Positions 1 to 12,281 of a stretch of 64,000 nt of DNA are shown piece by piece. How positions within the stretch are numbered: the stretch's first letter is position 1; every line of letters starts with the position of its first letter. Below the pieces are notes generated by a model. It saw nothing but the letters and a program-made list of their open reading frames with translations. It was not told where the DNA came from and ran no database searches. This DNA is from Strigops habroptila (Eukaryota > Chordata > Aves > Psittaciformes > Psittacidae): contig NC_044277.2 in assembly GCF_004027225.2 (NCBI RefSeq), positions 67,976,400 through 68,040,399 of the forward strand, given 5' to 3'. The position numbers and the translations under genes were made by a program.

Positions 1-455
1 ACTTGCAAGGAAGTAGAAACAAGCTTTTTGAATGAGCCCTGATTGATCTGAGCGATTTTTTTGCCCCCTATTTTGCAGTTTCATTGTGCATAAGCTAAGA
101 AACACTTTCCAGACGTTCAGGTTACATACAACTAACATTCCCTGATTTTTTTACATTTACCTTTGGTCTTGATTACAAACTACTCTCAGTTTAAAATACG
201 GCTTTATTATTACAGTATATATATTGTCACAGTAACATTGCTAGCAATATATTTCTTCCAGTCTGCTGTAAAAAAAATGCACTTAGCTCCATAGTCTCTG
301 TTTGGGCTGTAAAATATATCTGATAGAGTACTAAAAGAAAACAAGGAACAGCTGTCAACATGCCACTAATTATATTGGTGCCACAGAATAGATTTTAAGC
401 CTCAACTTGGAAATCAGAAGTGACATAAAGGTAGCTGCCAGTGAAAGAATTTCTG

Positions 456-476
456 AAAAAAAAAAAAAAAAAAAAA
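456..476 (+). repeat. Poly-A homopolymer, 21 A
   Basis: An uninterrupted run of 21 A follows TTCTG and precedes GGACTG. It is the longest homopolymer in the window. No retroelement body is recognisable to its left, so it need not be a retroposon tail. Confidence 0.95.
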
Positions 477-3400
477 GGACTGTGAAACAAATGAAAACGT
501 TGCACAGAAGTCAGAGCTGGTATCATCTTAAAAACGAAAAGAGGGAGAGCAAAATGCAAGCCAGGCAAAACAAGTTTATATTTTGCAATTGTTTTCCCAG
601 CTGATAAGAATAAAATCTGCTTTCCTGTTAGGCTTTCAACAGTCTCCAGAATAAATCTTCCAATTTCTACTCTTACTTGTTTAATGAATGCTTTTTGCTC
701 TGTGTGGGTGTGTGGTGAATGAGTGGTTCTGATGACACATCTGGAATAAATGCTCTGTGTGCCACCAGGTGCTACCCAGGTAGAACCTCTGATTGCATCT
801 TTGACTTTCCATTTGATAAGTTAGATGTGGCCACAGGATTTTATTTTCATTAAGGAGTGCTGGATGGAAAGTTGATGTCTATAGCAAGACTAGTTGGTGT
901 TTCACTTTGTTCTGGAAATACTGGTTTATAGATTGTAAATTTTTGCCTTTTTATCAATTATTTACCTTTTTCCATTAATGAGAAAATGAATCTTTTCTGG
1001 GTTGTAAGTGCTTTTCTATACTGCTAGAGAAAAAAAAAGCATAGAAGAAAAAGCCATCAGCTTTATTCTTTCACAAACGACTATAAGAAACCAACGAGCC
1101 TGAGATTAAATCAATCCCAAACTATAATTACCTTCAACAGTAAATTCCAGACCCTATCACAGCCATCCCAAAGCTTAGGTAGATCTCGCAATATGTGCCT
1201 GGAAAGTCCAAGGGGAAAGCAGGTGCCAAAACAAAGCATCCACCTCAAAAAAGCAGAGAAGTGAGCAGCTCCTGTAGTGAGAGACCACCTCTGCTGCCTG
1301 CAGCTACCTGTGTTCACATCTTCACTAGGATTACATCCTGCCCACTAATAACATCCTTTGAGATAAGCATCTCAGGTACAGCTCTACTACCAGGTGTGAC
1401 TTTGTTTCCTCCATCCCATTCCACCTGTAGCCAGCCCCACTGGCAGTATGACTGGGTGTCACTTCTGTGGTCAGACCTCAGAGACTCTCTTAACCTTTGT
1501 GTCTTGGGCAGAGTAATGCAACATTATGCTTTAAGAAAGGGAAAAGCTATTCTATGGAAAAGATTTTACGTTGAAACAATAGAACAGTACCCCTGAAGGC
1601 TATCTTTGGACAAAACATCCCAGAAGAAAACCAAGAGCTTCCGAGCAAACCTGTTCTGGAGTCAGCAGATTGAAAAGCAAGGGGTTTTTCTTTATTTTTT
1701 AACCAGGGCTGTAATAGCTGAAGATATGTAATGAATAACCATTCAGTTGAAAGCTTAAGTTACTGACTATTCTGTATCTAGATTATTTTCAGACTATTAT
1801 AGAGTTTTCTGTGTTAAACGTCACTGGAATTGTGGTGATGGAAGCTCCAAAACCTAGGCTAACAAAAGGTGAAAGTTCCCAATTTGAGGGCTCTGTGAAA
1901 GGGCTTTCAATTTATTCTTCCAAGAGGAACCACCAAGATAACTTAAAATTACAGTGAGATAGCCATACTGGCAAAGATCATGACAAGAAAACATCAAAGT
2001 TTGTTTTCTGCCATGAACACCAACTGTCAAGACTTGGTGGTATGTGACTGCTGAAAGGACATCAAAAATGCAAGATATTTTGATGTTTCTGGTTTTGGGC
2101 AGGGGTTACTGTAAATGTAAAACTGAGCCTTTCTATTATTTCTCCCACCTCTGGGGCAGCAAACCAGACTTTGCCTCTATCTAGCACTGCAGCAGTGTTG
2201 TGGTTTGGTATCAGAGGAGTAGGTCTAATGGCTGGGCATCCCGAGAGCACCTCAGCTTCTGCCTTACCCTTCACACTTGCCTCAGGAGAAAATTTTGCTC
2301 TTGCCAGAGACAAATATTCTCTGGCAGGAAGGTGGCCTCCTTAGACAAGGCATGTGTAAAGTTCACTGTTTTTTCACTTCTCTCAAGTGGTGCAGTTAGC
2401 TACAGCATGATGTTTAGTCTTTGTTCCAGACAGACCCTTCTCCACCACTTCTCCAGCTGTTTTGCTCTTTCTTTCCCCTGGACAAGCTTCACTGCTTAGT
2501 TCACTCTGGTCTGGATAAAAGGTTTACCAGGAATTTTAATATAAAATGATTTTTAGAAGAAGAGCCATGTGCTATATGCCAAGAGAACAATTAGGGAATC
2601 ATTGTTAGACTGCAGCTGAGTTTGATGCTGTGAACATGGAGTGCGTTTGCTTTTGCATGTCTGCAGAACATCATTAATCATGGTGTTTCTGGCTCCTGTG
2701 GCCCTGTTCTTGTGGTGTTCCTTCTCTGCCTCTTCTGAGCAATGTTTACTAATGACGAGCTACAGTGTGAGAGGTTTAAAGGCTGAGAGGCCGAGATCAG
2801 GATCCTGTCAGGCCACAGACTTTTATCATCTTCTCTGGGGATTTGTTTTTCTGACTGTGTCTGTCTCTCCTCTCCTTCTCTGTCAACAACTGATTGAGTT
2901 ATGAATTAGGCACCTCTCTTCTGACTGCAGTTAGGAATGGTCCACTAGGGCTTTCCTCTGACATCAGCATGGTTATATTTCATTTCCACTGTCATTTTCT
3001 TCAGCTTTCTAAAAAAACCCCACTCACACAGCTGCCTCGTGGTAGCTTTCACTCAGTTACAAATTTTTGAAGAAAAAAATCAAATTGCCCCTTCCCAACC
3101 CCAAACCAATACTAAGAATAAAGGGAATAAAATGGTAAAAATCAGGGAGAAGAAAGGATAAGAAATATTCTTCTCTTTGCATTCAGTAGCAAAAGTGAAA
3201 AAAGAAGAAAGAAAAATAACCTGTCCCCAAAAGGCAATTTTAAGAAATATCTTCTCTTAGGTATTAAAAATGGTGATCTACAGAAATATCTGATGATACA
3301 AAAATATCTATATCTAGTGTGAATTTTAGTAACAGCTATAATCTAGTCACAAATAGGAAATACATTTTCTTTATTAAAATAATGTGTGCAAATACCATTT

Positions 3401-6245
3401 CAGTATCAAAATATTTCCTGTCTGAAGTTATACGCTTGTGTTTGATGGATTTCCTTCCTTGAATTTTTCTAATTCCTTTCTAAATCCAATTTTACTTTGA
3501 TGTCCACAATTATCCTTTAATAATGGATTCCAGAATTTAGTTTTACTCTCTGTTAAAACTTACTTCCTTTTGTGTGTTTTTAAGTTGCTGATAAATTCAG
3601 TTAATCTGCCCTATTTTTTGTATTGCAAGGAACCACAAATAATCTCTTCCTACTCATTTTCTCTCTTTCCACCACTCACAGTTCTGTTATCACCACCCTG
3701 TCATCACTTTTCCAGGCTGGTAAATCCTGGCCTATATGCATCTGGTACAGCAGTTTTTGTCATAAAACCTAAAATGATAGTAAACCTCTGTAACCTAAAT
3801 AACTCACATTGCACAAGCCACCTGGAAGACTAATTCCAACTCATTTACACTTGAGACCCTAAGTTATTTTAAATAAGTCACTCCCTTTAACAACTGCAGT
3901 TATTTAACCCCTCAGAATACGACCTTTTCTGTTTAAAAACTTGCTGATGCCAACATTATCCAAGGCCCATAGCTCATTCCTGAACAGTAACACCATTTTA
4001 GATGCTCACACTTGCTCCTGTGTTGAAACTGCTAGTACTCAAGGTTACTGTGATGTACACCGCAAGATATATCTGTCATTTTGAAACCTGAAGGTGCAGG
4101 ATGTGCACTACAGTTATTCCGGAACAGTCAATTTGAGAGATAAATCCTGACCTTGCTCCTAAGACTTTATGTACCTGAGTGGATAAAAGTGTGGCACAAA
4201 GAGGTTTTGCAGGTTAGCATCACTAGAGAAGCTATCTTGGTAAACAAATTTGGCATTAGTTTTCAGCTGAAAATATGTAATTTGGTAATGGCGTGTTGAG
4301 TAATCATTCTTGTAAATATCCTTAGCTGGATTTTTCTCTAGAAAAGCAACAAGGGAAAATGTCACACTTTTTAATGAACAACGGGGAAAAAAACCTCCAA
4401 ATTTTAACATACTTTAAAAATTGTAACTGCTTTAAATTAAATACTGTGTTTTGACTGGGAGAGTTAATCTTCTTCCTCTCTCATTCACAAGATATTCATC
4501 CTTGTCATCTTGTAGTCAAAATATTCTACCATTTGCTTATGTGCAATTTCCTTTAATTTCAGTGAGACTACATGGAAGTGAAAAAGAACTACCTTTTCTG
4601 GAGGAAATTTTCTATTACATGCTGTACTTTCAGCGAGCACATCCCATCTTTTTCAAATGCAGATGTGTGCACAGGTTAGTTGCAGAATATATTCTGCTGA
4701 ACCACATTGCTCACAAACTTGGTTTTACCTGTATAGAAGATTGAGTGCCAGATCCTGCTAAGGTTACTTACGTGAATTGTATTACTGATTTTGTGCCTAG
4801 CTATACAAAGAAAGCTGGATTTAGCCCACTGTATTTTTAATATACAACCCCCCTCCCCATATTTCTCCACTCCCTGTCAGTTTTGTTTTCATGTAAGAAA
4901 GCACAATGAAAAAACAATTAATTTCCACGAGTGCAAAAGAGCAGATAGATAGTTTTTAACTGTATTTTTCAGCCAGTGTTCCTTCGACATTTGAGGAAGA
5001 GGAAGAAGCCCTTTTCATTCCACATACCGTACTACCTGGGTTCTCCCAGCACATACCTATTCCACTGGAGAGGGCAGATGTAGGTCAGGTCTCAGTTAGC
5101 AGTGCTTTCAGGTAGGACCCCCCTATGCGGTTACTATCTATGCTTCCTTGTTTTTCCAGTGCAAACCAGAATTGTCTTACCAGTTAGAGCTGGGCAGATA
5201 CCATACAAGTCTCCTTTTATCTGAATGGTGCCTTTGGGTAAAACTCAGGCAGTGACACAGCTTCACGCTAACACTCTGGCTGAGTTGTGGTCCCATCACA
5301 TGCCGCTTACAACAGCTGTGGTTCTGCACAGTCTTAATACTGGTTGCTAGTTATTGCATTGAGCTAAGTAAATAGGATGAATCATTGTATTCCCGAAAAA
5401 TGTGCTGGCATAAAATGTGTTGTCACAAAATTATGTTAAATGGACACTTGGACAGTTTGAAGCTGTCTGCTAGGTTCATTGGCTCTTACTGATTTCAAAA
5501 CATCACATCGATTAGCATTTACAGAGTAATTTGCAGAAGGCATTGCTCAAAATAAAGAGGAATGTGTCAAAATTACCTAGATGTGTAATGTTTTTTATAT
5601 AGTATACAATTTAAAAATAAACATGCTTTCCTCTTATCTGCCTTCCAATATTATAATTATTCTTGGATAGTTGCCCTATAAACTGGGATAGGACGTTTTA
5701 AACAACTTTTCTCTTTAAAAGAATCACATTATTTTCATGCCTTGGCATGATTTCTCACATGGTGACTGAGCCAGGTGTTTCCAGTATAAAGGTCCAACTG
5801 ATGAGCTGATAGAATATTATCATGTCTTACTGGAGTCACACATGGCTTGCTGTTAGAGCTCTGTATCAACAGGAATCCAAATCCTACAAGTGTTAGAAAT
5901 ACGTTTATTATTTACAAGACAGAAAGAAGATTACAGACAAAGTTATTTGCACCAAAAGCTATACCCAGTTTGTTTTGGTTTCTAGACTGTTCTCTTCTCA
6001 TTTTTTTCCATGGATTTTTTGTGTTAGACACTGTATTCAGAATTGTTTTGCTGTGCATTCCTATCAGGAATAATGATAAATAACTGCTAACAAATTGTTA
6101 TAATTCAGTTATATGAGTTTTCAATTTGTTCTTATGGGATACTACTGCCTGATGACCCTTCTGAAATGGCAGAACTCCAAAATCCTTTTGGTAATGAAAA
6201 TGCATGATTAGAAGTTTTCCTGCCATCACATATACATGTAGCTTA

Positions 6246-6271
6246 AATCAAGCTAGAAATTTAGCTTGATT
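6246..6271. repeat. Inverted repeat, 10-bp arms, 6-bp loop
   Basis: AATCAAGCTA at 6246-6255 is the exact reverse complement of TAGCTTGATT at 6262-6271, with the spacer GAAATT between them. Pairing continues weakly beyond one mismatch. It could form a short hairpin or be a chance palindrome. No function is implied. Confidence 0.8.
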
Positions 6272-7228
6272 AAATCCTGGTTTTCATTCATCTAGAAAAG
6301 CCTGCTTCTAACAGATGAAGTCTACACACATATTCTTTGGACTTTAATGGCAAAGTTAATAGGACCTTTCATCTTCATCCGTTTCTCTGATTGCGGACCA
6401 ATTCACAGTCATGAACAGTTACTTTTTGTGCAACTTTAATACAGCAAGGCTCCCTGATTCCAAGTGCATCTCAGAGTGAAATTCTTTCTCATTGGAGCAC
6501 ATGATAAAACGTCCATTGATTTCTGTAATGTGTGTGGATGTCACCTGTGTTTATTTTATTAGGCTTGAACTGTGTAATTCAGATCTGGTTCTGGATTTCA
6601 AACACTGCAAAATTGAGGAAATCTAAATCCCAGGTTTGACAATTGCCCATCTTGCATGAGTCTATGCTCATTAAAAAGGACATTTTGGGACTGAACACAC
6701 ACAATACTATTTTTTCATTAATATCTGCTTGGGCAGTTCTTTTCTTGGATAGGGACTATTCAGCTTACTGCTGTGTATCTTTATGATTTAAAGTAAGAGT
6801 ATTTTAACATATCATCCACTCTTAAGTCCTGCTGGCAAGCTACACAAAAGATATCGTATCAGTTTCCGGACACTTGCCCTAGCATCCTATTAACTTCTCT
6901 GTGCATAATAAGGTATAAATCATAGTATGATTCATACAAGTTCTCTAACCATTAAACATTACTACAGTGGTTGATGTGAGTTCTATCCAAAACTGAACAT
7001 TTAGTCCTGACCTGGTTCAAACCATGGAAAAGCAATTTTGCAAAATGCGTATTGCCATTCTGAAATATCTTTTATCCTGAAGCCTGAAGAATGGAGATTT
7101 TAGGTTTTCCGCCCACATGTTTGTGACCTTTCAGAAAAGCATATTCAAATAGTTATTTTTTCCTGTTTCTACTTTTTTCCACTGAGTGTAAAAAATGAAC
7201 AAAAAGATCAGGGTTTACTTGGGCCTCT

Positions 7229-7300
7229 GGGGTTTTTTTGTTTGTTTTATTTTGTTGTGAGTTTGTTTTGTTGTTTTTTGGTGTGTTTGGGGGTTTTTTT
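7229..7300. repeat. T/G-rich low-complexity tract
   Basis: About 70 bp made almost entirely of T and G, with units such as TTTG, TTTTG and GGTTTTTTT. The opposite strand gives the open frame with Asn/Lys/Thr runs seen here, which is an artefact of composition and not a protein. Confidence 0.85.
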
Positions 7301-8163
7301 CCCAAAATACTTTTATTCTTTGCTATTCTACAACTATTCAGACTTGCTCCAATTCTAAAACAATTATCAGATCTGCGCTCACATATTTTTCCAAAGGTAT
7401 GGAAGTGCTGAAAAATTCCTGGCACAGCAAAACTGTGTGTAAAAACAAATCAGCAGAAGGAAAATGGTAGGCAATGATTTCTAATATAAGGAGACAAAAA
7501 GAGGGGAAAAAATAGAAGAAAAATCTCCTTGATGTTCAAATTAAGTTTATTTCTGTGAAAACGAAAAAAGGGGAAAAACATCAAGTAAATTTTTTGTTAA
7601 AAAAAGACTTTGTAGTGAAAAGTTTGATAGCTTTGCTCTTGAGGCTGATGGTAATGACTCAGTCTCACTAGAGAGAGTTACAAGAACCTAAACCAAGCTT
7701 TACAACAGCTACCTTAGCTAATTTGTATAAACTAAAATATACAGTAATATAGTTTATTTTTGGGATAAATTCTCTTCTATTAAAACATCTGACCACACTA
7801 CCTCTCCAGGATTCCTTGTCCTTCGGGAGAGATGGAGCTAGGAGGGTGATCCTTACTTGCCTGCTCAAGGCACCTGTTATTCTACTTTGATTGCCACAAT
7901 AGGACTTAAGAACACAGAAGATTTGTTTCAGTGTTTAGTGGTTGTACTGGGAATGAGGAAAACTAACAGCACTTTTGGTGCCAAATTGACCTCTCCATAT
8001 GTCGGATTCACATGTCATAAGAAAAGTTAAATAGCACTTACCTATGGTTACACCTGTCATTATGCTAAAACAAATCTGGAAAGTTCAAAATTACATTCGT
8101 ATTATTTTATAAACATATGTCATTAATAATAACAATTTTCAAAGCATTGTTGTTCAAATTATA

Positions 8164-8435
8164 CAATCATAGAATCATACCATGGTTCGGGTTGGAAAGG
8201 ACCATAAGATCATCTAATTCCAACCCCCCCTGCCATGGGCAGGGATGTCTCACACTAGACCATGTTGCCCAAGGCTCTGTCCAATTGGCCTTGAACACTG
8301 CCAGGGATGGAGCATGCACAACTTCCTTGGGCAACCTGTTCCAGTGCCTCACCACCCTCACAGTAGAGAGCTTTTTCCTTGTATCTAACCTGAACTTCCC
8401 CTGTTTAAGTTTGAACCCCTTGTCCTATCGCTACA
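8164..8435 (-). mobile_element. CR1 LINE 3' fragment (5'-truncated, frameshifted)
   Basis: Reads in antisense on the plus strand, starting with the terminal octamer repeats (AATCATAGAATCAT at about 8165) and ending near TGTCCTATCGCTACA. On the minus strand the C-terminal end of CR1 ORF2 is readable. [18 protein letters not shown] is followed by [17 protein letters not shown]. Compared with the frame kept in the 44.4-kb copy, one base is missing around GCCAATTGG, so the frame shifts and misses the usual stop of ORF2. This is a typical dead-on-arrival truncated insertion of the main avian LINE. The last 270 bp or so are present, and nothing upstream of the C-terminal domain is recognisable. Confidence 0.95.
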
Positions 8436-11400
8436 ATATACAAATAGTTTATGCGTTCTTATTGGACGGCATTAGAAGGATTAGGCAATGCAATAGTTAC
8501 ATCAGTCATTCCTCACACCTCTCTTATAACCCTTTTCCAGGTGTATCTTGCCGCAACTTTTTCCAGACACCTGGATACAGTGAGAAAGTTCAGCTTCTCA
8601 CTCCTGCTTCAGAACGTCATCTTGGAGATGAGTTGTTTATCATTTAGACAATGGCAGAGATGAATGATTTATGATATTCACTCAGCAGCAGTAAAGTTAG
8701 TAGAGAGTAGTATATGGGTTGTCATACCAGCTGAGTAAACCTATTAACTGCCTAGGATAACCGTGTAATACTCCAGTTGCTGAATCGCTTAACGATACAT
8801 TTATATTAGAAGCTCTCCCAGATGTCTGTGTCTTAAAAATTAGGTTCAAATACCAGATTTAATAGGTTTTGTGTTTTTATGCAAGGATAAAAGAAAGCAA
8901 TGGGGGAATGTAGTGGCTTAAAGTCTTAATTTAGCAAGATACTGAAGCATATGCCAGCATAAGTATAAATAGCTCTGTAAAAATCAATGGGACTTAAGAA
9001 TCATTGTGGAATTGCTCTTACTCTGGAACAGCATGGATGCATCTTGCAAGAATGTCATCAGCATTCAGAAAGGAGAAGGGATGGAACAAATAGTATCAAA
9101 GTATAAGCCTGCTGTACCTAACAGTACCTATTACTTGGGATGGAGTATATCAGTGAACGATAAATAAGCTGTATTGCTTAGTAAAAAGCAAACAAGGTGT
9201 TTGCAAGCACATACAAATCCAAATAAGATGATTTATTGTCTCAGATGCCCTCCAGAATATAATGTGAGATGTTAATTTGATTCTTTTGCATACTAATGAT
9301 AGTCTAGCGCTACCGGCACAGATGCTGTGTGACAGAATACAGACGTGTCTTACTTATGCTGTTTCAGAGCCCATAACAGAAAGAGCAGAGTTGGAGATAT
9401 TACCGAGACTGTTGGTTAAATTCCTCTCTGCCAATCCTTCATAATTATGTTCCTCTGAAGTTTCTTTAAATCAGAAAGTAAACTCCCCAAATTTTGAAAT
9501 TAGACTATGCAGGGATCATCGTGTTTCCCCAAAATTAGAAGTGAAATTCGCTTTTAATTATAGTCTGAACAAGAGCAGATCCTAAAATGGCTGCTCCTGA
9601 AAGTATTTCAGCAGGGCGTTCAGCTATACATATATCTTACATCTGTGGTCTTGAGTCACAGCATTCAGATTCTTTTCAGCTGACCCCAGAAGCTGGCACA
9701 GTATGTGAAATTGCTGTTGCAAAGCCATGATGCCAGCCAAAAAGGGCATTAGAAGGGCTTTCAAACAAACAAGGAAAGGAGCAAAAGGTAAAATCAGATA
9801 TCAGTCTTGGAGAAATAAAACTCACAATAATATCTGGATTCTGCATCTGCCCAGCATATGTAATTTCTGGCAATGAGTAACTACTGTTGGAGAAGTAAAT
9901 AAAGAAGGATGACAAAAGAATCAAGCTCAACACCACGGCTGTAAAAATCAGACAGGGCCAAGTTAATAATGAAATAACATTGATGGGCAAAGACTGTTAC
10001 AGGATTTTTTTGGTTCTTCCTGTTTTTTAGAAAAAGATTCAGTCTGCACATGCTGGAGGCAGGGAAACACTGATATGCCACAGCTCAAAAGAAAAATCCT
10101 ATTTTGTTTCACCAGAGCTAATTTAGCATAGATATAATGTGTCAAAATACACAGGTAACAAACTCTTTCACTCTACTTAGCAAGTTGGCATTTTAAGTTG
10201 TTCTTTTCATTCCACAAAAGGAAAAAATGCTCTCTGGACTAAAAGGCATGTGGAAGGGAGACAGTGCCAGAGAAGTGTTTGTATTTAACATGGAGATTCA
10301 GTTCTTTGTCATGGGTAGATTGCAAACATTCAGTTCAAAAAGAAATGGAATAGACAAATGCTGTCCTCTTGATTTATCTTTTTATAACATTCTCCTAAAA
10401 TTCATCTCAAAGATATTTTTCAGAGTATGTCTGCTATTCTTTCAAGGCCCAGAAATAGCATTATGGGATACTACGGAACAGTCACATAATATTTTGCTAA
10501 TGATAGAGGATCATTTTGGCCATTTAATACAAACTGTCATTCGGGAGAAGGAAAAATTGCTTCATCCCAGAGGAACAGTATCTGCTAGAGGGCCCAGTCC
10601 TAACTGAGACTGAAAGAGCCTCAGTCTTTTCTAGGACTCTTCCCAAGTGTCCCAACTGAAGTCCTTTCTGAGAGAAAACAAAATGAAGGTGTATGTTATA
10701 GTCCAGATTATAATGACCTCTTTTTCTTCTTTATGGGAATTAACTGCAGAAAGTAGCTTCGGCACTGTATGAGACATACAGTGCACAGGAAGGATGCCAA
10801 GTGCTCATCTGTATTCTTCTGTGGTCATGTTTCAAGACCTTCACATCTTTCTAAGATGTTTTAGACAACACTCTTAGATGCCTGAACAACCTAAGAAAAG
10901 ATGTCAGTAGGTAGCCAGGCACTTTGTAGCATTATCAGCCCTCATTCACCTCACAAAGCAGGCTCAGAGATGCCTGAAAAAAAATCAAACTTCAGATAGG
11001 TTTGCTATCCAATCCCATCAGAAGCCCCATGGTTTTGAAATTTGTTATTGCCTTTTATTCACCATCTTTTTCAAGACCAGCAGATGCTGATAATAGGAAG
11101 TCTGATGTTGTCCTAAACATGCAACAGCTTCCAGAAACCCAGATCTGTCTTATCTTTTGTCATGTGAAACCTGCAGAATGTGTTTCTAGCCAATGTGTAG
11201 TCCACAGCATCCTAGGAACCATTTTTATCTTGCTATATTCCTAATCTTCAACTTGTCCTTGCTGGGTCTTTGTGAATCCTAACACCCCAGACACTTGGGA
11301 GTACAGCCAGCATAGAACATATTTGGGAATTTGCCACCTATCCAACTGAGAAAGGCTCATCAAGCACTTGGAAATTAAGAAGGCAGATGAAAAGATAATG

Positions 11401-11896
11401 TAATGTTATTAAAAAAAATATTTTAAACCAATGTGATAGGATTTGTATATGATCTGTTGGAGAAAGAGGTCTAAACTACGAATTTGGGCCTAATAAAGCA
11501 GGAAAAAGAACTTTCTATTCTAAACAAAATGAACACTAAAGCAAAACAGACTGTTAAATCAAGTAGGCAGGAATTGCAGAATGAAGTTTGAAAATTCTGC
11601 TTTAATTCCAACCCTTGTATTTATGCATTAAAATAAACTGTGCTTTATGTACTTTAAATTGATTTATCAAATAGTAAGACTCACAATTCTCTGCAACTTG
11701 TAATCGTTTATAGAATCTCACAGACAGCAGCTCTGAGTCCTCTGGGCAACAGCTGAGCTTAGCTGTGAGCAAAAGCTCTTCAGTCTGAAAAAGTGACATT
11801 TTTGAGAAATCCCTGCATTTCCCATTGTGGGGCCTGCTGAAGAAGGTGTTAGGTCAGGACAGTCTGCTGGAAGAGTAACATTCATAGTCTTTCCTT

Positions 11897-11924
11897 GGGG
11901 GGGGAGAGGGGGGGAGGCCGGGGG
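11897..11924 (+). repeat. G-rich tract, potential G-quadruplex
   Basis: Runs of G8, G7, G2 and G5 are separated by AGA, A and CC. The G8 run can supply two three-G blocks, so four G3 blocks with loops of 7 nt or less can be drawn. It stands out in an AT-rich neighbourhood. No promoter or transcript boundary is visible beside it, so a role is speculative. Confidence 0.75.
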
Positions 11925-12257
11925 AAAGCTTTCCTGTATGTCTTTGAGAAATTGAGGAGTGGGGAGGGAAGAAGGTGTTGAGTGTGTGGAAATGTTTATG
12001 AAACTCCATATTGATTTCACTCTCTCAGTTGGAATTTCTTTTACAGTCTTCATTGCACAGAGCAGCAGTAGAAGAAAAGTTAGTCTAAGCTCAGTAGACG
12101 TCAACCAACTCATCATCTATAATCCTTTTGTAATCAACAGAAGAAGGTGAAATGTCTTCCAGAGCATGGCACTGGGGGAGCTCATTTTATACACTCTGGG
12201 TCTTTCCTCATTGACTGTAAACACCTAGGGACTTCCTAGGCTACTAATTTTGGCATC

Positions 12258-12281
12258 TAAGTTGATTATATAAGTTGATTA
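12258..12281 (+). repeat. Two-copy short tandem repeat
   Basis: The 11-mer TAAGTTGATTA occurs at 12,258-12,268 and again at 12,271-12,281 with a 2-bp spacer (period 13). It is a small local duplication with no further copies. Confidence 0.85.

Larger units (their letters stand above)
1..8163. other. Non-coding AT-rich stretch, no gene recognised
   Basis: I see no supportable exon here. Every open frame is under about 135 codons, in AT-rich DNA and without family resemblance. What it does hold: a 21-A tract (456-476), a purine-rich stretch around 3063-3230, a pyrimidine-rich stretch around 3640-3715, a 10-bp inverted repeat at 6246-6271 and a T/G-rich simple tract at 7229-7300. It is most likely intergenic or intronic. 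Exons of 100-150 bp cannot be excluded by eye. Confidence 0.6.

Noticed and set aside
4632..4675. Short segment bounded by CTTTCAG and CAGGTTAGT
   Set aside because: Too short and with no recognisable coding content. The boundaries are expected by chance.
8117..8647. The 176-codon plus-strand open frame, the longest in the window
   Set aside because: It runs antisense through the CR1 fragment at 8164-8435 and has no independent support.
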